Source: Dehalococcoidales bacterium
Lineage (GTDB): Bacteria; Chloroflexota; Dehalococcoidia; Dehalococcoidales; JAQTVP01
NCBI GenBank assembly: GCA_028707015.1
Contig: JAQTVP010000001.1
Location: forward strand, 1-36,886
Length of the DNA: 36,886 nucleotides
Reading direction: 5' to 3'
Position 1 is the first letter of the stretch, and each line of letters starts with the position of its first letter. Shown piece by piece: positions 22,931 to 31,635 of this stretch. The position numbers and the translations under genes were made by a program. Below the pieces are notes generated by a model. The model was not told where the DNA came from and did not search any database. It saw only the letters and a program-made list of their open reading frames with translations.

Positions 22931-24145
22931 ATGACCAATAGTTTTAAAAATTCACCAAAATATCTGCTTACCTCGGAATCAGTTACCGAAGGACATCCCG
23001 ATAAGATTTGTGATCAAATTTCCGATGCCATACTGGACACCATCATGAAAGATGACCCCAATGGCCGTGTTGCCTGCGAAACGGCGATAACTACCGGCCT
23101 GGTAATTGTAATGGGAGAAATAACGACTAGCTGCTATGTAGACGTACCGAAAATTGTTCGCAAGGTAGTAAAAGATATTGGTTATACTAATCCCGATTAC
23201 GGTTTTGATTATAATTCCTGCGGGATAATGGTATCCATTACCGAACAGTCCACAGATATTGATATGGGAGTCAGCCAGTCTCGAGAGATTAAAGGAAACA
23301 AAACTGATAGTGATGACTTTGATGCTATCGGTGCCGGCGACCAGGGAATGATGTTCGGCTATGCCTGCAACGAAACACCCGAATTTATGCCCCTGCCTAT
23401 TTCTTTAGCTCACAAACTGTGCCACCGTCTGGCACAAGTAAGAAAAGATAAAACTTTACCCTATCTGCGCCCTGATGGTAAATCTCAAATAACCATTGAA
23501 TATTCTAATGGTATCCCAAAACGAGTTACCAATGTTGTCATTGCTGCTCAGCACGATGCCAATGTTAGCCAACAGCAGATAGAGAAAGATATTACCGAAA
23601 AGGTTATCAATACTGTAGTACCATCATCATTAGTAGATGCTGAAACAAAATTCTATATTAACGGTACGGGAAGATTTGTCATTGGCGGCCCAGTATCAGA
23701 TACCGGCTTCACCGGCCGAAAGATTCTGGTTGATACTTATGGAGGGATTGCCCGTCATGGCGGCGGCGCTTTCTCCGGAAAAGATCCGACCAAGGTTGAC
23801 CGTTCTGCCGCCTATATGGCAAGGTATATTGCCAAGAATTTGGTAGCTGCCGACCTGGCGGAACGTCTGGAAGTTCAGATTGCTTACGTTATTGGTGTTG
23901 CTCATCCATTATCTGTTTCTATAGAAACCTTCGGTACCGGTAAGGTCAGTGAAGAGGTTATTAAAAACTTAATCACTAAGCACTTTGACCTTAGACCCAG
24001 AGCTATAATTGAATACTTTAACCTCCGCCGCCCCATCTATCAAGCTACTGCCGCTTATGGCCACTTTGGGCGAGAGGACCTTAACCTGCCTTGGGAAAAA
24101 ACTGATAAAGCTGAAATCTTAAAAAAAGAGGGGCTGAATAAGTAA
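22931..24145 (+). CDS. metK: S-adenosylmethionine synthetase
   Basis: A 404-residue enzyme making SAM from methionine and ATP. Family signatures are SESVTEGHPDKICDQISDAILD (ATP loop), GEITTSCYVDV, SCGIMVSITEQSTDI, the GAGDQGMMFGYA hexapeptide-type motif, and the second signature DTYGGIARHGGGAFSGKDPTKVDRSAAYMARY. The length is normal. It follows ahcY by 18 bases and precedes the phosphohexomutase by 11. With ahcY, mtnA, mtnP and the MetE-core gene it completes a methionine/SAM cluster. Confidence 0.97.
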   Translation: MTNSFKNSPKYLLTSESVTEGHPDKICDQISDAILDTIMKDDPNGRVACETAITTGLVIVMGEITTSCYVDVPKIVRKVVKDIGYTNPDYGFDYNSCGIMVSITEQSTDIDMGVSQSREIKGNKTDSDDFDAIGAGDQGMMFGYACNETPEFMPLPISLAHKLCHRLAQVRKDKTLPYLRPDGKSQITIEYSNGIPKRVTNVVIAAQHDANVSQQQIEKDITEKVINTVVPSSLVDAETKFYINGTGRFVIGGPVSDTGFTGRKILVDTYGGIARHGGGAFSGKDPTKVDRSAAYMARYIAKNLVAADLAERLEVQIAYVIGVAHPLSVSIETFGTGKVSEEVIKNLITKHFDLRPRAIIEYFNLRRPIYQATAAYGHFGREDLNLPWEKTDKAEILKKEGLNK

Positions 24146-24156
24146 CACCAAGAGGG

Positions 24157-25596
24157 GTGAGTCAAATAGATAGCCCGATTAAATTTGGTACGGATGGCTG
24201 GCGAGGTATTATCGCTCAGGATTTTACCTTCGATAATGTGCGAATATGTGCCCAGGGAGTAGCCAATTACCTGAAAGAAACTAAACTGGCTGACCGCGGC
24301 TTTATCATCGGTTATGATACGCGCTTTGCCTCTGAAGATTTTGCTGCTGCTACTGCAGAAGTACTCGCCGGCAATGGCATCAAAGTCTATCTCTGCCCTA
24401 AAGCTACTCCAACACCGATAATAAGCTATGGAGTTCTGGCGAAACAGACGAGTGGTGCTGCAATTATAACTGCCAGCCATAATCCAGCTAAGTGGAATGG
24501 TTTTAAGGTTAAGTCTGAGCACGGATCCAGTGCTCCTACTCAAACTATCACCAAAATAGAAAATCATATTTCACACATGCTAACATCGAGAGAGCTTAAG
24601 ATATTATCACTGGATAAAGCTCTAAACCAGGGTATGATTGAATACCTTGACCTCGCGCCAATTTATGGACAGCAGGTAGCTAGACTGATTGACCTTGAAA
24701 AGTTAGCACGAAGCGGATTCAATATAATTATTGACTCAATGTATGGCGCTGGCGCCGGTTATTTTAAAATGCTGCTCGGTAATAAGGCTACCGGGATAAT
24801 AGAGATAAATGACGAACGCAATCCCCTGTTTCCAAACATAAATCCGGAACCAATTGCGAAAAACCTGACCAAGCTCTCAACCACTATAAGAAACAATAAA
24901 GCCAACGTGGGATTAGCCACAGATGGCGACGCTGACCGCATTGGCATTATGGACGAAAATGGAAATTTTCTAACCACGCTCCAGGTTTTTGCCCTGCTAT
25001 GCCTATACCTTCTGGAGATTCGTGGAGAGCGAGGCCCACTAATCAAAACGATAACAACTACCAGCATGATCTACCGGCTTGGTGAACTATTTAACGTACC
25101 GGTTCTTGAGACATCGGTGGGCTTTAAATATGTTGCCCCATTAATGCTCGCTGAAAATGCACTTATTGGCGGTGAGGAAAGCGGTGGTTATGGCTTCCGT
25201 GGCCATGTACTTGAACGTGACGGTATTCTAGCCGGCCTCTATTTCCTGGACCTGATGCTAAAGACCGGCAAAACTCCTTCAGAACTCCTTAAATATCTCT
25301 ATAGCAAAGTAGGTCCACACCATTTCAAACGCGTGGATTTAAAATTCCCGGCAAACGAACGGGAAACAATAATCAACCATATAATAAATAATCCACCCAA
25401 ATATATTAATGGAAGCAAAGTGGTCAAGATAGATACCAACGACGGTTTTCGCTATATTCTCGCTGATACAAGCTGGCTGCTGATAAGATTCTCCGGTACT
25501 GAGCCGGTACTTCGCATATATGCTGAAAGCGCTACTCCAGATCAGGTAGATAATATGATCGAGCTGGGTAAACTACTAGTGAGCCATATAAAATAA
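24157..25596 (+). CDS. Phosphoglucomutase/phosphomannomutase
   Basis: A 479-residue alpha-D-phosphohexomutase. Domain I begins IKFGTDGWRGIIAQDFT, and the phosphoserine loop is TASHNPAKWNG with Ser107. The metal loop DGDADRIGIMD lies in domain II. The sugar-binding GGEESGGYGF lies in domain III, and the phosphate-binding RFSGTEPVLRIYAE in domain IV. All catalytic parts are intact. It interconverts hexose 1- and 6-phosphates for cell-surface sugar synthesis; glucose versus mannose preference cannot be settled by eye. The GTG start at 24157 sits beside AAGAGGGG, an unusually short spacing, so translation may be coupled to metK. Confidence 0.93.
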   Translation: MSQIDSPIKFGTDGWRGIIAQDFTFDNVRICAQGVANYLKETKLADRGFIIGYDTRFASEDFAAATAEVLAGNGIKVYLCPKATPTPIISYGVLAKQTSGAAIITASHNPAKWNGFKVKSEHGSSAPTQTITKIENHISHMLTSRELKILSLDKALNQGMIEYLDLAPIYGQQVARLIDLEKLARSGFNIIIDSMYGAGAGYFKMLLGNKATGIIEINDERNPLFPNINPEPIAKNLTKLSTTIRNNKANVGLATDGDADRIGIMDENGNFLTTLQVFALLCLYLLEIRGERGPLIKTITTTSMIYRLGELFNVPVLETSVGFKYVAPLMLAENALIGGEESGGYGFRGHVLERDGILAGLYFLDLMLKTGKTPSELLKYLYSKVGPHHFKRVDLKFPANERETIINHIINNPPKYINGSKVVKIDTNDGFRYILADTSWLLIRFSGTEPVLRIYAESATPDQVDNMIELGKLLVSHIK

Positions 25597-25625
25597 TATA
25601 GCTCACTTCGAATCTATCCTTTTTT
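25579..25625 (+). terminator. Possible intrinsic terminator after the phosphohexomutase
   Basis: GTGAGC (25579-25584) pairs with GCTCAC (25601-25606), extended internally by A/T pairs. It overlaps the stop codon. A run of six T residues lies about 14 bases downstream, which is farther than in typical terminators, so this is tentative. Confidence 0.35.
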
Positions 25626-25679
25626 GAATAGACAATTACTCTCCGTGAAAGCACTGTCACTATTCCTCCAAATTGTTAC

Positions 25680-25708
25680 TTGACTAGTCTTAATCTTTAG
25701 TTTATACT
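25680..25708 (+). promoter_or_regulatory. Promoter of the first AOR gene
   Basis: TTGACT (25680-25685), a 17-base spacer and TATACT (25703-25708) form a well-spaced sigma-70 promoter. A near-perfect AAGGAGGT ribosome site follows (25733-25740) before ATG 25746. Confidence 0.7.
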
Positions 25709-25745
25709 CGCCAAAACGTAAATGACATAAATAAGGAGGTTAATA

Positions 25746-27590
25746 ATGGCAGGAGGCTTTATGGGAAAGATCTTATTTGTAGATCTTTCAACAGGTAAAT
25801 TGAAGGATGAGCCACTGGATGAAAAACTTTGCCGTGACTTTATTGGCGGTTACGGTATTGGTGCCAGAATTATATACAGCCGGCAAAAAGCAGGTGTTGA
25901 TCCGTTAGGCCCAGAAAACACTCTTGGTTTTATGACTGGTCCACTTACCGGTACTCCCGCCCTGATGGGCGTACGCTACGCCGCAGTGGGAAAATCACCT
26001 CTAACTGGCGGTTGGGGTGATGCCAGCTCGGGAGGAGATTTTGCCCCTCATTTAAAATTCGCTGGCTATGATGGTATCTTTTTTACCGGCATATCAGATA
26101 AGCCTGTTTATCTTTTCATTGAAAGTGGAAAAGCTGAACTGAAAGATGCCAGCCACTTATGGGGAAAGGATGCTTACTACACTGAAGATACGCTACGGGA
26201 GGAATATGGTCAGCAAGCTCACGTTTCCTGCATTGGCCCATCTGCTGAAAATCTCTCGCTCATCTCATGCATTGTTACCAAGCGAGGAGCCGCCGCCGGA
26301 CGCTCTGGTATGGGTGCAGTAATGGGCTCTAAAAAACTGAAGGCAGTAGTAGTCAGAGGTAATCTTGATGTGCCCATTGCCGATTTTGATACTGCACAAA
26401 ATATTAGGGAAAAACATGTTAAAGAATTAATGGAAATAGAGTTCAGAGGAATGAAACGCTTTGAACAAATGCGTAAATATGGCACTTCCGCCTCCTCACA
26501 CCTGTCTGCCCATAGCGGAGATACCCCTGTTAAGAACTGGGGTGGAGTTGGTACTGAGGATTTACCTGAAGTTAGCGGACTAAGTGGTGATGCTATAATC
26601 GCCAATCAGGAGAGAAATGAAACCTGCTGGCACTGTCCGGCCGCCTGCGAAGGTATCATGAAAGAAGGAACCGGAGAGTATAAATATGAGGCAGGTTCTC
26701 GCCGAGCCGAATATGAGACCATCGCTGCCTTCGGGACAATGTGCCTTAATAATAATACGGAATCAATACATATGGCCAATGATATCTGCAATCGCTACGG
26801 GCTTGATACCATTTCCGCTGGTTGTGCCATTGCCTTTGCCATTGAATGTTATGAGAATGGAATCATCACCAGGGAGGATACTGAAGGTATTGAGCTTACC
26901 TGGGGTAATCATAAATCTATTGTCGCCATGACTGAGAAAATGGCAAAAAGAGAAGGCCTTGGTGATATCCTCGCTGATGGAGTCAAGGTAGCAGCTGAGA
27001 GAATTGGTAAGGGTGCTGAGCAATATGCTGTACATATTGGAGGCCAGGAACTAGGAATGCATGACCCCAAATTACGTTCTCCGATGCGCCCTGATGCTCC
27101 ATCAGCTGCCCGCTATCAGATGGATGCCACTCCAGGACGCCATACTCAAGGCTTTGGCCCCACCAGTTTCCAGGGTCACGTGGTTAATGCCACAGGACTT
27201 TGCAGTTTTGGTTATTTCGGAGTGTCTGATCCACCTGGATACATAGCTGATTCTATAAGCGCAGTTACCGGGTGGGATTTCTCCAAAGAAGAAATGCTGA
27301 AAGCCGGTGAGAGAATCGCCACTATGAGACACGTTTTTAATCTCCGTGAAGGTATAAACCCGATTGAACTACCAGTACACCCGAGAATAACCGGTAAGAT
27401 TCCCTACAAGTCAGGCCCACTTGCCGGTGTAGTTACTGATATTGAAGCCCAGAATTACTGGAATCTTGGTGCTCTGGACTGGGATAGGGTAACAACCAAG
27501 CCCAGTAAGAAAAAATTACTGGAATTAGGGCTTGATGATGTTGCTAATGAACTCTGGCCTCCTCCGGAACCAAAATCACCCAGTAGCTAA
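25746..27590 (+). CDS. Aldehyde ferredoxin oxidoreductase (paralogue 1)
   Basis: A 614-residue tungsten- or molybdenum-bis-pterin enzyme that oxidises aldehydes to acids with ferredoxin, or runs in reverse under reducing conditions. Residues 1-210 form the N-terminal pterin domain (GGYGIGARII, GPLTGTPALMG, GGWGDASSGGDF). The 4Fe-4S ligands are Cys294, Cys297 and Cys301 in CWHCPAAC, and Cys486 in ATGLCSFG. The pterin-contacting HIGGQELGMHDPKLRSPMRP precedes the last ligand. The substrate class is not readable. A paralogue lies at 29400, and moaD follows that, as expected for a molybdopterin enzyme group. It has its own promoter and a terminator hairpin. Confidence 0.95.
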   Translation: MAGGFMGKILFVDLSTGKLKDEPLDEKLCRDFIGGYGIGARIIYSRQKAGVDPLGPENTLGFMTGPLTGTPALMGVRYAAVGKSPLTGGWGDASSGGDFAPHLKFAGYDGIFFTGISDKPVYLFIESGKAELKDASHLWGKDAYYTEDTLREEYGQQAHVSCIGPSAENLSLISCIVTKRGAAAGRSGMGAVMGSKKLKAVVVRGNLDVPIADFDTAQNIREKHVKELMEIEFRGMKRFEQMRKYGTSASSHLSAHSGDTPVKNWGGVGTEDLPEVSGLSGDAIIANQERNETCWHCPAACEGIMKEGTGEYKYEAGSRRAEYETIAAFGTMCLNNNTESIHMANDICNRYGLDTISAGCAIAFAIECYENGIITREDTEGIELTWGNHKSIVAMTEKMAKREGLGDILADGVKVAAERIGKGAEQYAVHIGGQELGMHDPKLRSPMRPDAPSAARYQMDATPGRHTQGFGPTSFQGHVVNATGLCSFGYFGVSDPPGYIADSISAVTGWDFSKEEMLKAGERIATMRHVFNLREGINPIELPVHPRITGKIPYKSGPLAGVVTDIEAQNYWNLGALDWDRVTTKPSKKKLLELGLDDVANELWPPPEPKSPSS

Positions 27591-27614
27591 TATTTTGCAG
27601 TAATATAACGCACA

Positions 27615-27652
27615 AAAATGCCAGATACTTATTAATAGGTATCTGGCATTTT
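27615..27652. terminator. Bidirectional intrinsic terminator after AOR paralogue 1
   Basis: AAAATGCCAGATAC (27615-27628) is perfectly complementary to GTATCTGGCATTTT (27639-27652), leaving a 10-base loop. The T-tract is part of the stem end on the plus strand, and the complementary run of A upstream gives a T-tract on the other strand. It separates the AOR transcript from the island that follows. Confidence 0.8.
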
Positions 27653-27765
27653 AAATTAGTGATCGCCTTATTACAGAATACATCGGAGCTTTCTTACCAG
27701 CCGGTTACAAATATTAAGGTCAGCTTTAGTGCCATATCATAGTTTCTTTTACTCAAGCTTGGTCG

Positions 27766-27774
27766 TGGTATAAT
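27766..27774 (+). promoter_or_regulatory. Extended -10 promoter of the 49-aa gene
   Basis: TGGTATAAT is a TGn-extended perfect -10 box, 36 bases before the ATG at 27810; no convincing -35 is seen. The same nonamer precedes nusB. Confidence 0.5.
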
Positions 27775-27809
27775 TCCTCTAAGTCAAGTGAAAAAGAGGA
27801 AATAAGTTA

Positions 27810-27959
27810 ATGAGAAATGAAATATGGCATTTTACTAATGATTTCAATAAATTACCAGCTAGAGATGTGTTACAAAATATCCTTAGAGATGACAGATGGA
27901 ATTATGACAAAGCAGAATTGGAACTAAGTCAAGATATCAAACTATTGGGTTTTCCGTAA
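27810..27959 (+). CDS. 49-residue small protein, unrecognised; possible frameshift product
   Basis: A short gene with its own extended -10 promoter and an AGAGGA ribosome site at good spacing. The 49-residue product is charged and soluble (MRNEIWHFTNDFNKLPARDV at the start, ending DIKLLGFP). Its final codons contain the heptamer G-GGT-TTT in the phase suited to -1 slippage, two codons before the stop. The -1 frame continues to 28054 and encodes a strongly hydrophobic helix (VILVVTILLFVFMTVSTIYG). A membrane-anchored form of about 80 residues is therefore possible, either by programmed frameshift or because the sequence has lost a base. I do not recognise the family. Confidence 0.5.
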   Translation: MRNEIWHFTNDFNKLPARDVLQNILRDDRWNYDKAELELSQDIKLLGFP

Positions 27960-28019
27960 TCTTGGTTGTTACTATTTTACTTTTTGTGTTCATGACAGTT
28001 AGCACTATTTATGGACAAT

Positions 28020-28403
28020 CTAAACTCCGAGTTTCTTGTTTATTATTCCAGTAAGTACGGCTATCAATACTTGGAGAGACGCACCACCAATTTTGTTTAT
28101 TGTGTCCTTTGCAGTATTCCATGTGTGATTCTCACGAGCAAGGTCTAAAAATTCATATCCTTGCCAAGTTAAGTTAATAATTCTTGCCCTTGGGCTTTTG
28201 GTTTGGTCGCTAAAATCTGTTAAATCAACTACTGTAGCTAAACCAGCTTGCCCTAGCAGGAAAATATGATAGTTTATTTCTTCTTGGGTGTAGTTAGGAA
28301 TCTCCATTTGCATCTGTGGTGCAAAACCGTGAATGTCTGATTCGGCTTTCAGAAGTATTGCCCTTATTAAATCCATATCTCGTTTCATAATAGTACAAAG
28401 CAT
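28020..28403 (-). CDS. DUF2513-like protein
   Basis: A 127-residue protein matching the DUF2513 pattern: MKRDMDLIRAILLKAESD near the start, then YTQEEINYHIFLLGQAGLATV, LTWQGYEFLDLARENHTWNTAKD, and GGASLQVLIAVLTG near the end. The arrangement suggests a winged-helix-like fold; the family is common in prophages and accessory regions and has no established function. ATG 28403 follows AAGGGGG; an ATG at 28388 giving MKRDMD is an alternative start. It points toward the 49-aa gene and sits in the AT-rich island between the two AOR paralogues. Confidence 0.72.
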   Translation of the reverse strand: MLCTIMKRDMDLIRAILLKAESDIHGFAPQMQMEIPNYTQEEINYHIFLLGQAGLATVVDLTDFSDQTKSPRARIINLTWQGYEFLDLARENHTWNTAKDTINKIGGASLQVLIAVLTGIINKKLGV

Positions 28404-28652
28404 ATCATATTCCCCCTTATCGTTTCACGTTATTAAGGAATATAGTATAATGTGACTGGGATTGGGATAGTAAATATGGTGGAGCGGAAGACTTGTATAA
28501 GTAGTCCGAGCCGAGAGAGAAGAGTGAGTTTTCTTTCTGTGTTTCTTCCCAACCATATTGGACAATTAGGCACAATCTGTCACTTTTTATACTCTTTTCG
28601 CTATAAAACATTATTACCTCTTTTACCAACTAAAATTGCGTAAAGGGAACTA
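28404..28652. other. Divergent intergenic region within the island
   Basis: No convincing gene. Overlapping short frames on both strands lack ribosome sites. AATATGGT (about 28473-28480) and ACCATATT (about 28551-28558) form a distant inverted repeat enclosing a purine-rich stretch, so a structured leader or small RNA is conceivable but unproven. Confidence 0.35.
28423..28451 (+). promoter_or_regulatory. Possible promoter of the unrecognised island gene
   Basis: TTTCAC (28423-28428), a 17-base spacer and a perfect TATAAT (28446-28451). It would give a leader of about 195 nt before the TTG start at 28653. The -35 is weak. Confidence 0.4.
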
Positions 28653-29339
28653 TTGGATAATGCAATAGTCTTATATTTAGAATCACTACAGGCGGCCTTT
28701 CGGTTCGTAGACAAGTGGAAAGAGAATATTTCTACTCGAGCAGCGATAGCAATGTTAATATCTACTCTAAACTATGTCCTTCTTGCAAGACACGGGATAT
28801 TGCTAGGTTATTATCCAGAAGTTCAGGATTTACTTAGAAGTTGTTATGAACGAACTTACAGATGTTATCTCTTTTTTAATAATTATAAATTCGCCCGTAA
28901 ATTTCTTGAAGGTAAACAAATATCTCAATCGACTGTAGATAAAGAAGTGAGCAATATAGCAAAAGATATGAATAAAAGAGACGAACTTTTGAATAATCTT
29001 AGGAAATACTATGGGTTTTTATCTACAGTTGCACATCCCAATTTAAAGTCATTTCAAGCTCGTTATGGAATTAAAGAAATAAATGAAAGGGTAGGATTAG
29101 TATGTGTATTTGGGGGTTTGATGGGCTTGGAATTAGGGCATGTTTCGATTATCAGAATACTACAGACTACATTGAGTGCACTTAGGATTTTGGGAATCAT
29201 CATCCACGACGAAACAGGAAGCTGGGATAAAGAATTCCAAATAATCAGCAAGAAATGCGATGAAATGATTGTCAATCTTCCTATTAGGGATATAAATTTA
29301 GTTATTATGAAACAACCAAGATTAACTAGAGCCTCATAA
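28653..29339 (+). CDS. Unrecognised helical protein
   Basis: A 228-residue, mostly helical protein I cannot assign. It has no signal peptide, and its hydrophobic stretches look like buried helices, not clear membrane segments. Notable spots are LLRSCYERTYRCYLFF (62-77 region) and YGFLSTVAHPNLKSF (about 119-133); an arginine-containing helix followed by a Y..LS...H motif is loosely reminiscent of DUF5677/HEPN-like proteins, but this is weak. The TTG start has AAAGGGA upstream. It sits between a DUF2513-like gene and the second AOR gene in an AT-rich island, so an accessory or defence-related role is possible. It could also be an unrelated passenger. Confidence 0.65.
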   Translation: MDNAIVLYLESLQAAFRFVDKWKENISTRAAIAMLISTLNYVLLARHGILLGYYPEVQDLLRSCYERTYRCYLFFNNYKFARKFLEGKQISQSTVDKEVSNIAKDMNKRDELLNNLRKYYGFLSTVAHPNLKSFQARYGIKEINERVGLVCVFGGLMGLELGHVSIIRILQTTLSALRILGIIIHDETGSWDKEFQIISKKCDEMIVNLPIRDINLVIMKQPRLTRAS

Positions 29340-29348
29340 TGATCTTCA

Positions 29349-29378
29349 TTGACAAATTAATTCTATTTAAAGTATATT
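29349..29378 (+). promoter_or_regulatory. Promoter of the second AOR gene
   Basis: TTGACA (29349-29354), an 18-base spacer and TATATT (29373-29378), followed by the TGGAGGTG ribosome site and ATG 29400. The two AOR genes thus appear to be independently transcribed. Confidence 0.65.
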
Positions 29379-29399
29379 TGAAAAAAATGGAGGTGAATA

Positions 29400-31235
29400 A
29401 TGACAGGTGGCTATATTGGAAAGACACTATTTGTGGATCTTTCCAAAGGCGAATTAAAAGATGAAGTCCTTGATGAAAAGATTAATCGCGACTTTATCGG
29501 TGGTTATGGCGTTGGTGCTAGAATACTCCATGACCGGCAAAAAGCCGGAGTTGACCCATTAGGTCCAGAGAATACCCTTGGTTTCATAAGTGGCCCTCTC
29601 AGTGGAACTCCTACTCCTTTCGGTTCCAGATATGGGGTTGTTATCGGGAAATCACCTCTAACCGGAGGATGGGGGGATGCTAATTCAGGAGGCGATTTTG
29701 GTCCGCATTTGAAATTCGCAGGTTATGACGGCATCTTTATAACCGGTGCCTCCGAAAAACCAGTTTACCTTTTTATAAATGATGGTAAAGCAGAGCTCAA
29801 AGATGCTTCTCATCTATGGGGAAAGGATACTTCTGACACAGAGGATATGCTTAAGGCTGAACTAGGAAAAGAAGTAAGAGTAGCCAGTATTGGACCCGCT
29901 GGAGAAAAATTATCACTAATCTCTGGCATTATGAATAATAAATGGAGAGCAGCCGCTCGCTCTGGTGTTGGAGCTGTCATGGGATCAAAGAAGTTGAAAG
30001 CAGTAGCCGTATTAGGGACTTCTGCAGTACCCATAGCTGATACAGAGAAACTTAGGACCTTAAGACGAGAATTTTTAGCCAAGATGACAGGTCCAATAGT
30101 TGATATGTTCAGAAAATATGGAACTGCTGGCATGACTGCCGCAAGCGCTCACAGTGGTGATTCTCCAGTGAAAAACTGGGATGGTATCGGTATTAGGGAC
30201 TATCCTAATGCCAACCTTGTGAGTGATGACCATGTTATTGATAATTTAGAAAGTGGCTATGGCTGTTACCGTTGCCCGCTTGCCTGTGGCGGACACATGA
30301 AGGCTGGTAAAGGAGAATATAAGTACCTGGATGGCACCAAGAAACCTGAATATGAAACACTGTGTACCTTTGGTGCCATGTGCCTCAATGATAATGTTGA
30401 TTCAATAATTATGGCCAATGACATATGTAATCGCTACGGGCTTGATACCATCTCTGCTGGATGTGTCATCGCTTTTGCCATTGAATGCTATGAAAATGGA
30501 ATCATTACCAAAGAGGATACCGAAGGTATTGAACTTACTTGGGGTAATCATAAATCTATCGTCGCCATGACCGAAAAAATGGCAAAGAGAGAAGGCCTTG
30601 GTGATATTCTCGCTGATGGCGTCAAAGTAGCGGCAGAGAAAATCGGCAAAGGTGCCGAGCAATACGCCATACACATTGGAGGTCAAGAATTGGGAATGCA
30701 CGACCCCAAATTTAGATCCCCAATGCGCCCTGATGCTCCCGCAGCTGCCCGATACCAGATGGATGCCACTCCAGGCCGCCATACTCAAGGTTTTGGTCCC
30801 AGCGGCTTTCAAGGCCATATTATTAACTCAGCTGGTCTTTGTATGTTCGCCGGCATCGTTGGCGGAGAAGAATACATTAAAAACATTGCGGAATTCATGA
30901 GTGCAATAACTGGCTGGGATATTACCGAAAAAGAAATACTTAAAGCAGCGGAAAGAATTGCCAATATGAGACACGTAATGACCCTGCGCGAAGGTATAAA
31001 CCCGCTGGAGTTACCAGTACACCCAAGGATTATTGGTAATCCTCCACAAGAGGAAGGTCCACTGGCTGGGGTAACAGCTGATAGTGATGCACAGAATTAC
31101 TGGAACCTTGGTGCCTTGGACTGGGATAGAGTAACAACCAAGCCCAGTAAGAAAAAATTACTGGAATTAGGACTTGATGATATCGCTAATGAACTCTGGC
31201 CTCCTCCGGAAACTGATAAGCCAAGCGGAAGCTAA
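29400..31235 (+). CDS. Aldehyde ferredoxin oxidoreductase (paralogue 2)
   Basis: A 611-residue tungsten/molybdenum pterin oxidoreductase with the same plan as the gene at 25746: N-terminal pterin domain (GGYGVGARIL, GGWGDANSGGDFG), iron-sulfur ligands Cys289, Cys292 and Cys296 in CYRCPLAC, and Cys481 in SAGLCMFAG. About residues 336-480 are nearly identical to paralogue 1, as is the C-terminal end (DRVTTKPSKKKLLELGLDD), while residues 200-290 and the segment after Cys481 differ clearly. The region after Cys481 lines the substrate pocket side in AORs, so the two may prefer different aldehydes. moaD follows after 85 bases. Confidence 0.95.
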   Translation: MTGGYIGKTLFVDLSKGELKDEVLDEKINRDFIGGYGVGARILHDRQKAGVDPLGPENTLGFISGPLSGTPTPFGSRYGVVIGKSPLTGGWGDANSGGDFGPHLKFAGYDGIFITGASEKPVYLFINDGKAELKDASHLWGKDTSDTEDMLKAELGKEVRVASIGPAGEKLSLISGIMNNKWRAAARSGVGAVMGSKKLKAVAVLGTSAVPIADTEKLRTLRREFLAKMTGPIVDMFRKYGTAGMTAASAHSGDSPVKNWDGIGIRDYPNANLVSDDHVIDNLESGYGCYRCPLACGGHMKAGKGEYKYLDGTKKPEYETLCTFGAMCLNDNVDSIIMANDICNRYGLDTISAGCVIAFAIECYENGIITKEDTEGIELTWGNHKSIVAMTEKMAKREGLGDILADGVKVAAEKIGKGAEQYAIHIGGQELGMHDPKFRSPMRPDAPAAARYQMDATPGRHTQGFGPSGFQGHIINSAGLCMFAGIVGGEEYIKNIAEFMSAITGWDITEKEILKAAERIANMRHVMTLREGINPLELPVHPRIIGNPPQEEGPLAGVTADSDAQNYWNLGALDWDRVTTKPSKKKLLELGLDDIANELWPPPETDKPSGS

Positions 31236-31320
31236 GATTTCATTTGTACTTTGGAGATAATTAATTTTTACTAATTCCCCATAAAAGAATAATGTAGAGC
31301 AAAAAGGGGATGGTAGAGCT

Positions 31321-31602
31321 ATGGCTAGATATGTTGTAGAGCTGTTCGGGTTACCTAATGAGATAACAGATTTACGAAAGATAGAAATTAGTCTAAAGGA
31401 TAAACCAAAGTTAGTTGATGTTATCTCCGTACTAAGACGTGAAATTCCGGCACTGGAAGGACAGGTTATTCGCTCTGGAGAGAACCGGTTGGTTGAACAC
31501 TGCGCATTTAATATTAATGGGCATTTCTACTCAGGAGACCATGAGGTTCAGCTTCAGGAAGATGATCAAATTGCTCTCCTGACTCTTGCTACCGGAGGAT
31601 AA
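31321..31602 (+). CDS. MoaD/ThiS-family sulfur carrier protein
   Basis: A 93-residue ubiquitin-fold protein ending in the diagnostic Gly-Gly (LLTLATGG), which is activated as a thiocarboxylate to supply sulfur to molybdopterin. Internal FNINGHFYSGDHEVQLQEDDQIALL fits the MoaD pattern. MoaD-like genes commonly accompany AOR genes and may serve the tungsten-pterin cofactor. It starts with ATG 31321 behind GGGGATGG and lies 85 bases after AOR paralogue 2. No activating enzyme (MoeB-type) or MoaE is in the window. Confidence 0.9.
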   Translation: MARYVVELFGLPNEITDLRKIEISLKDKPKLVDVISVLRREIPALEGQVIRSGENRLVEHCAFNINGHFYSGDHEVQLQEDDQIALLTLATGG

Positions 31603-31635
31603 TTTTCATAATCAATAATTAGATGTTACATAGAA

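Noticed and set aside
28452..28643. 63-residue plus-strand ORF (and the overlapping minus-strand frame 28417-28629)
   Set aside because: The plus-strand start lies right at a -10 box with no ribosome site, the composition is unlike a protein, and the two frames overlap antisense; treated as non-coding.
27591..29399. Prophage or integrative element between the AOR genes
   Set aside because: No integrase, attachment-site repeats or phage structural genes; only a DUF2513-like gene hints at mobile origin.
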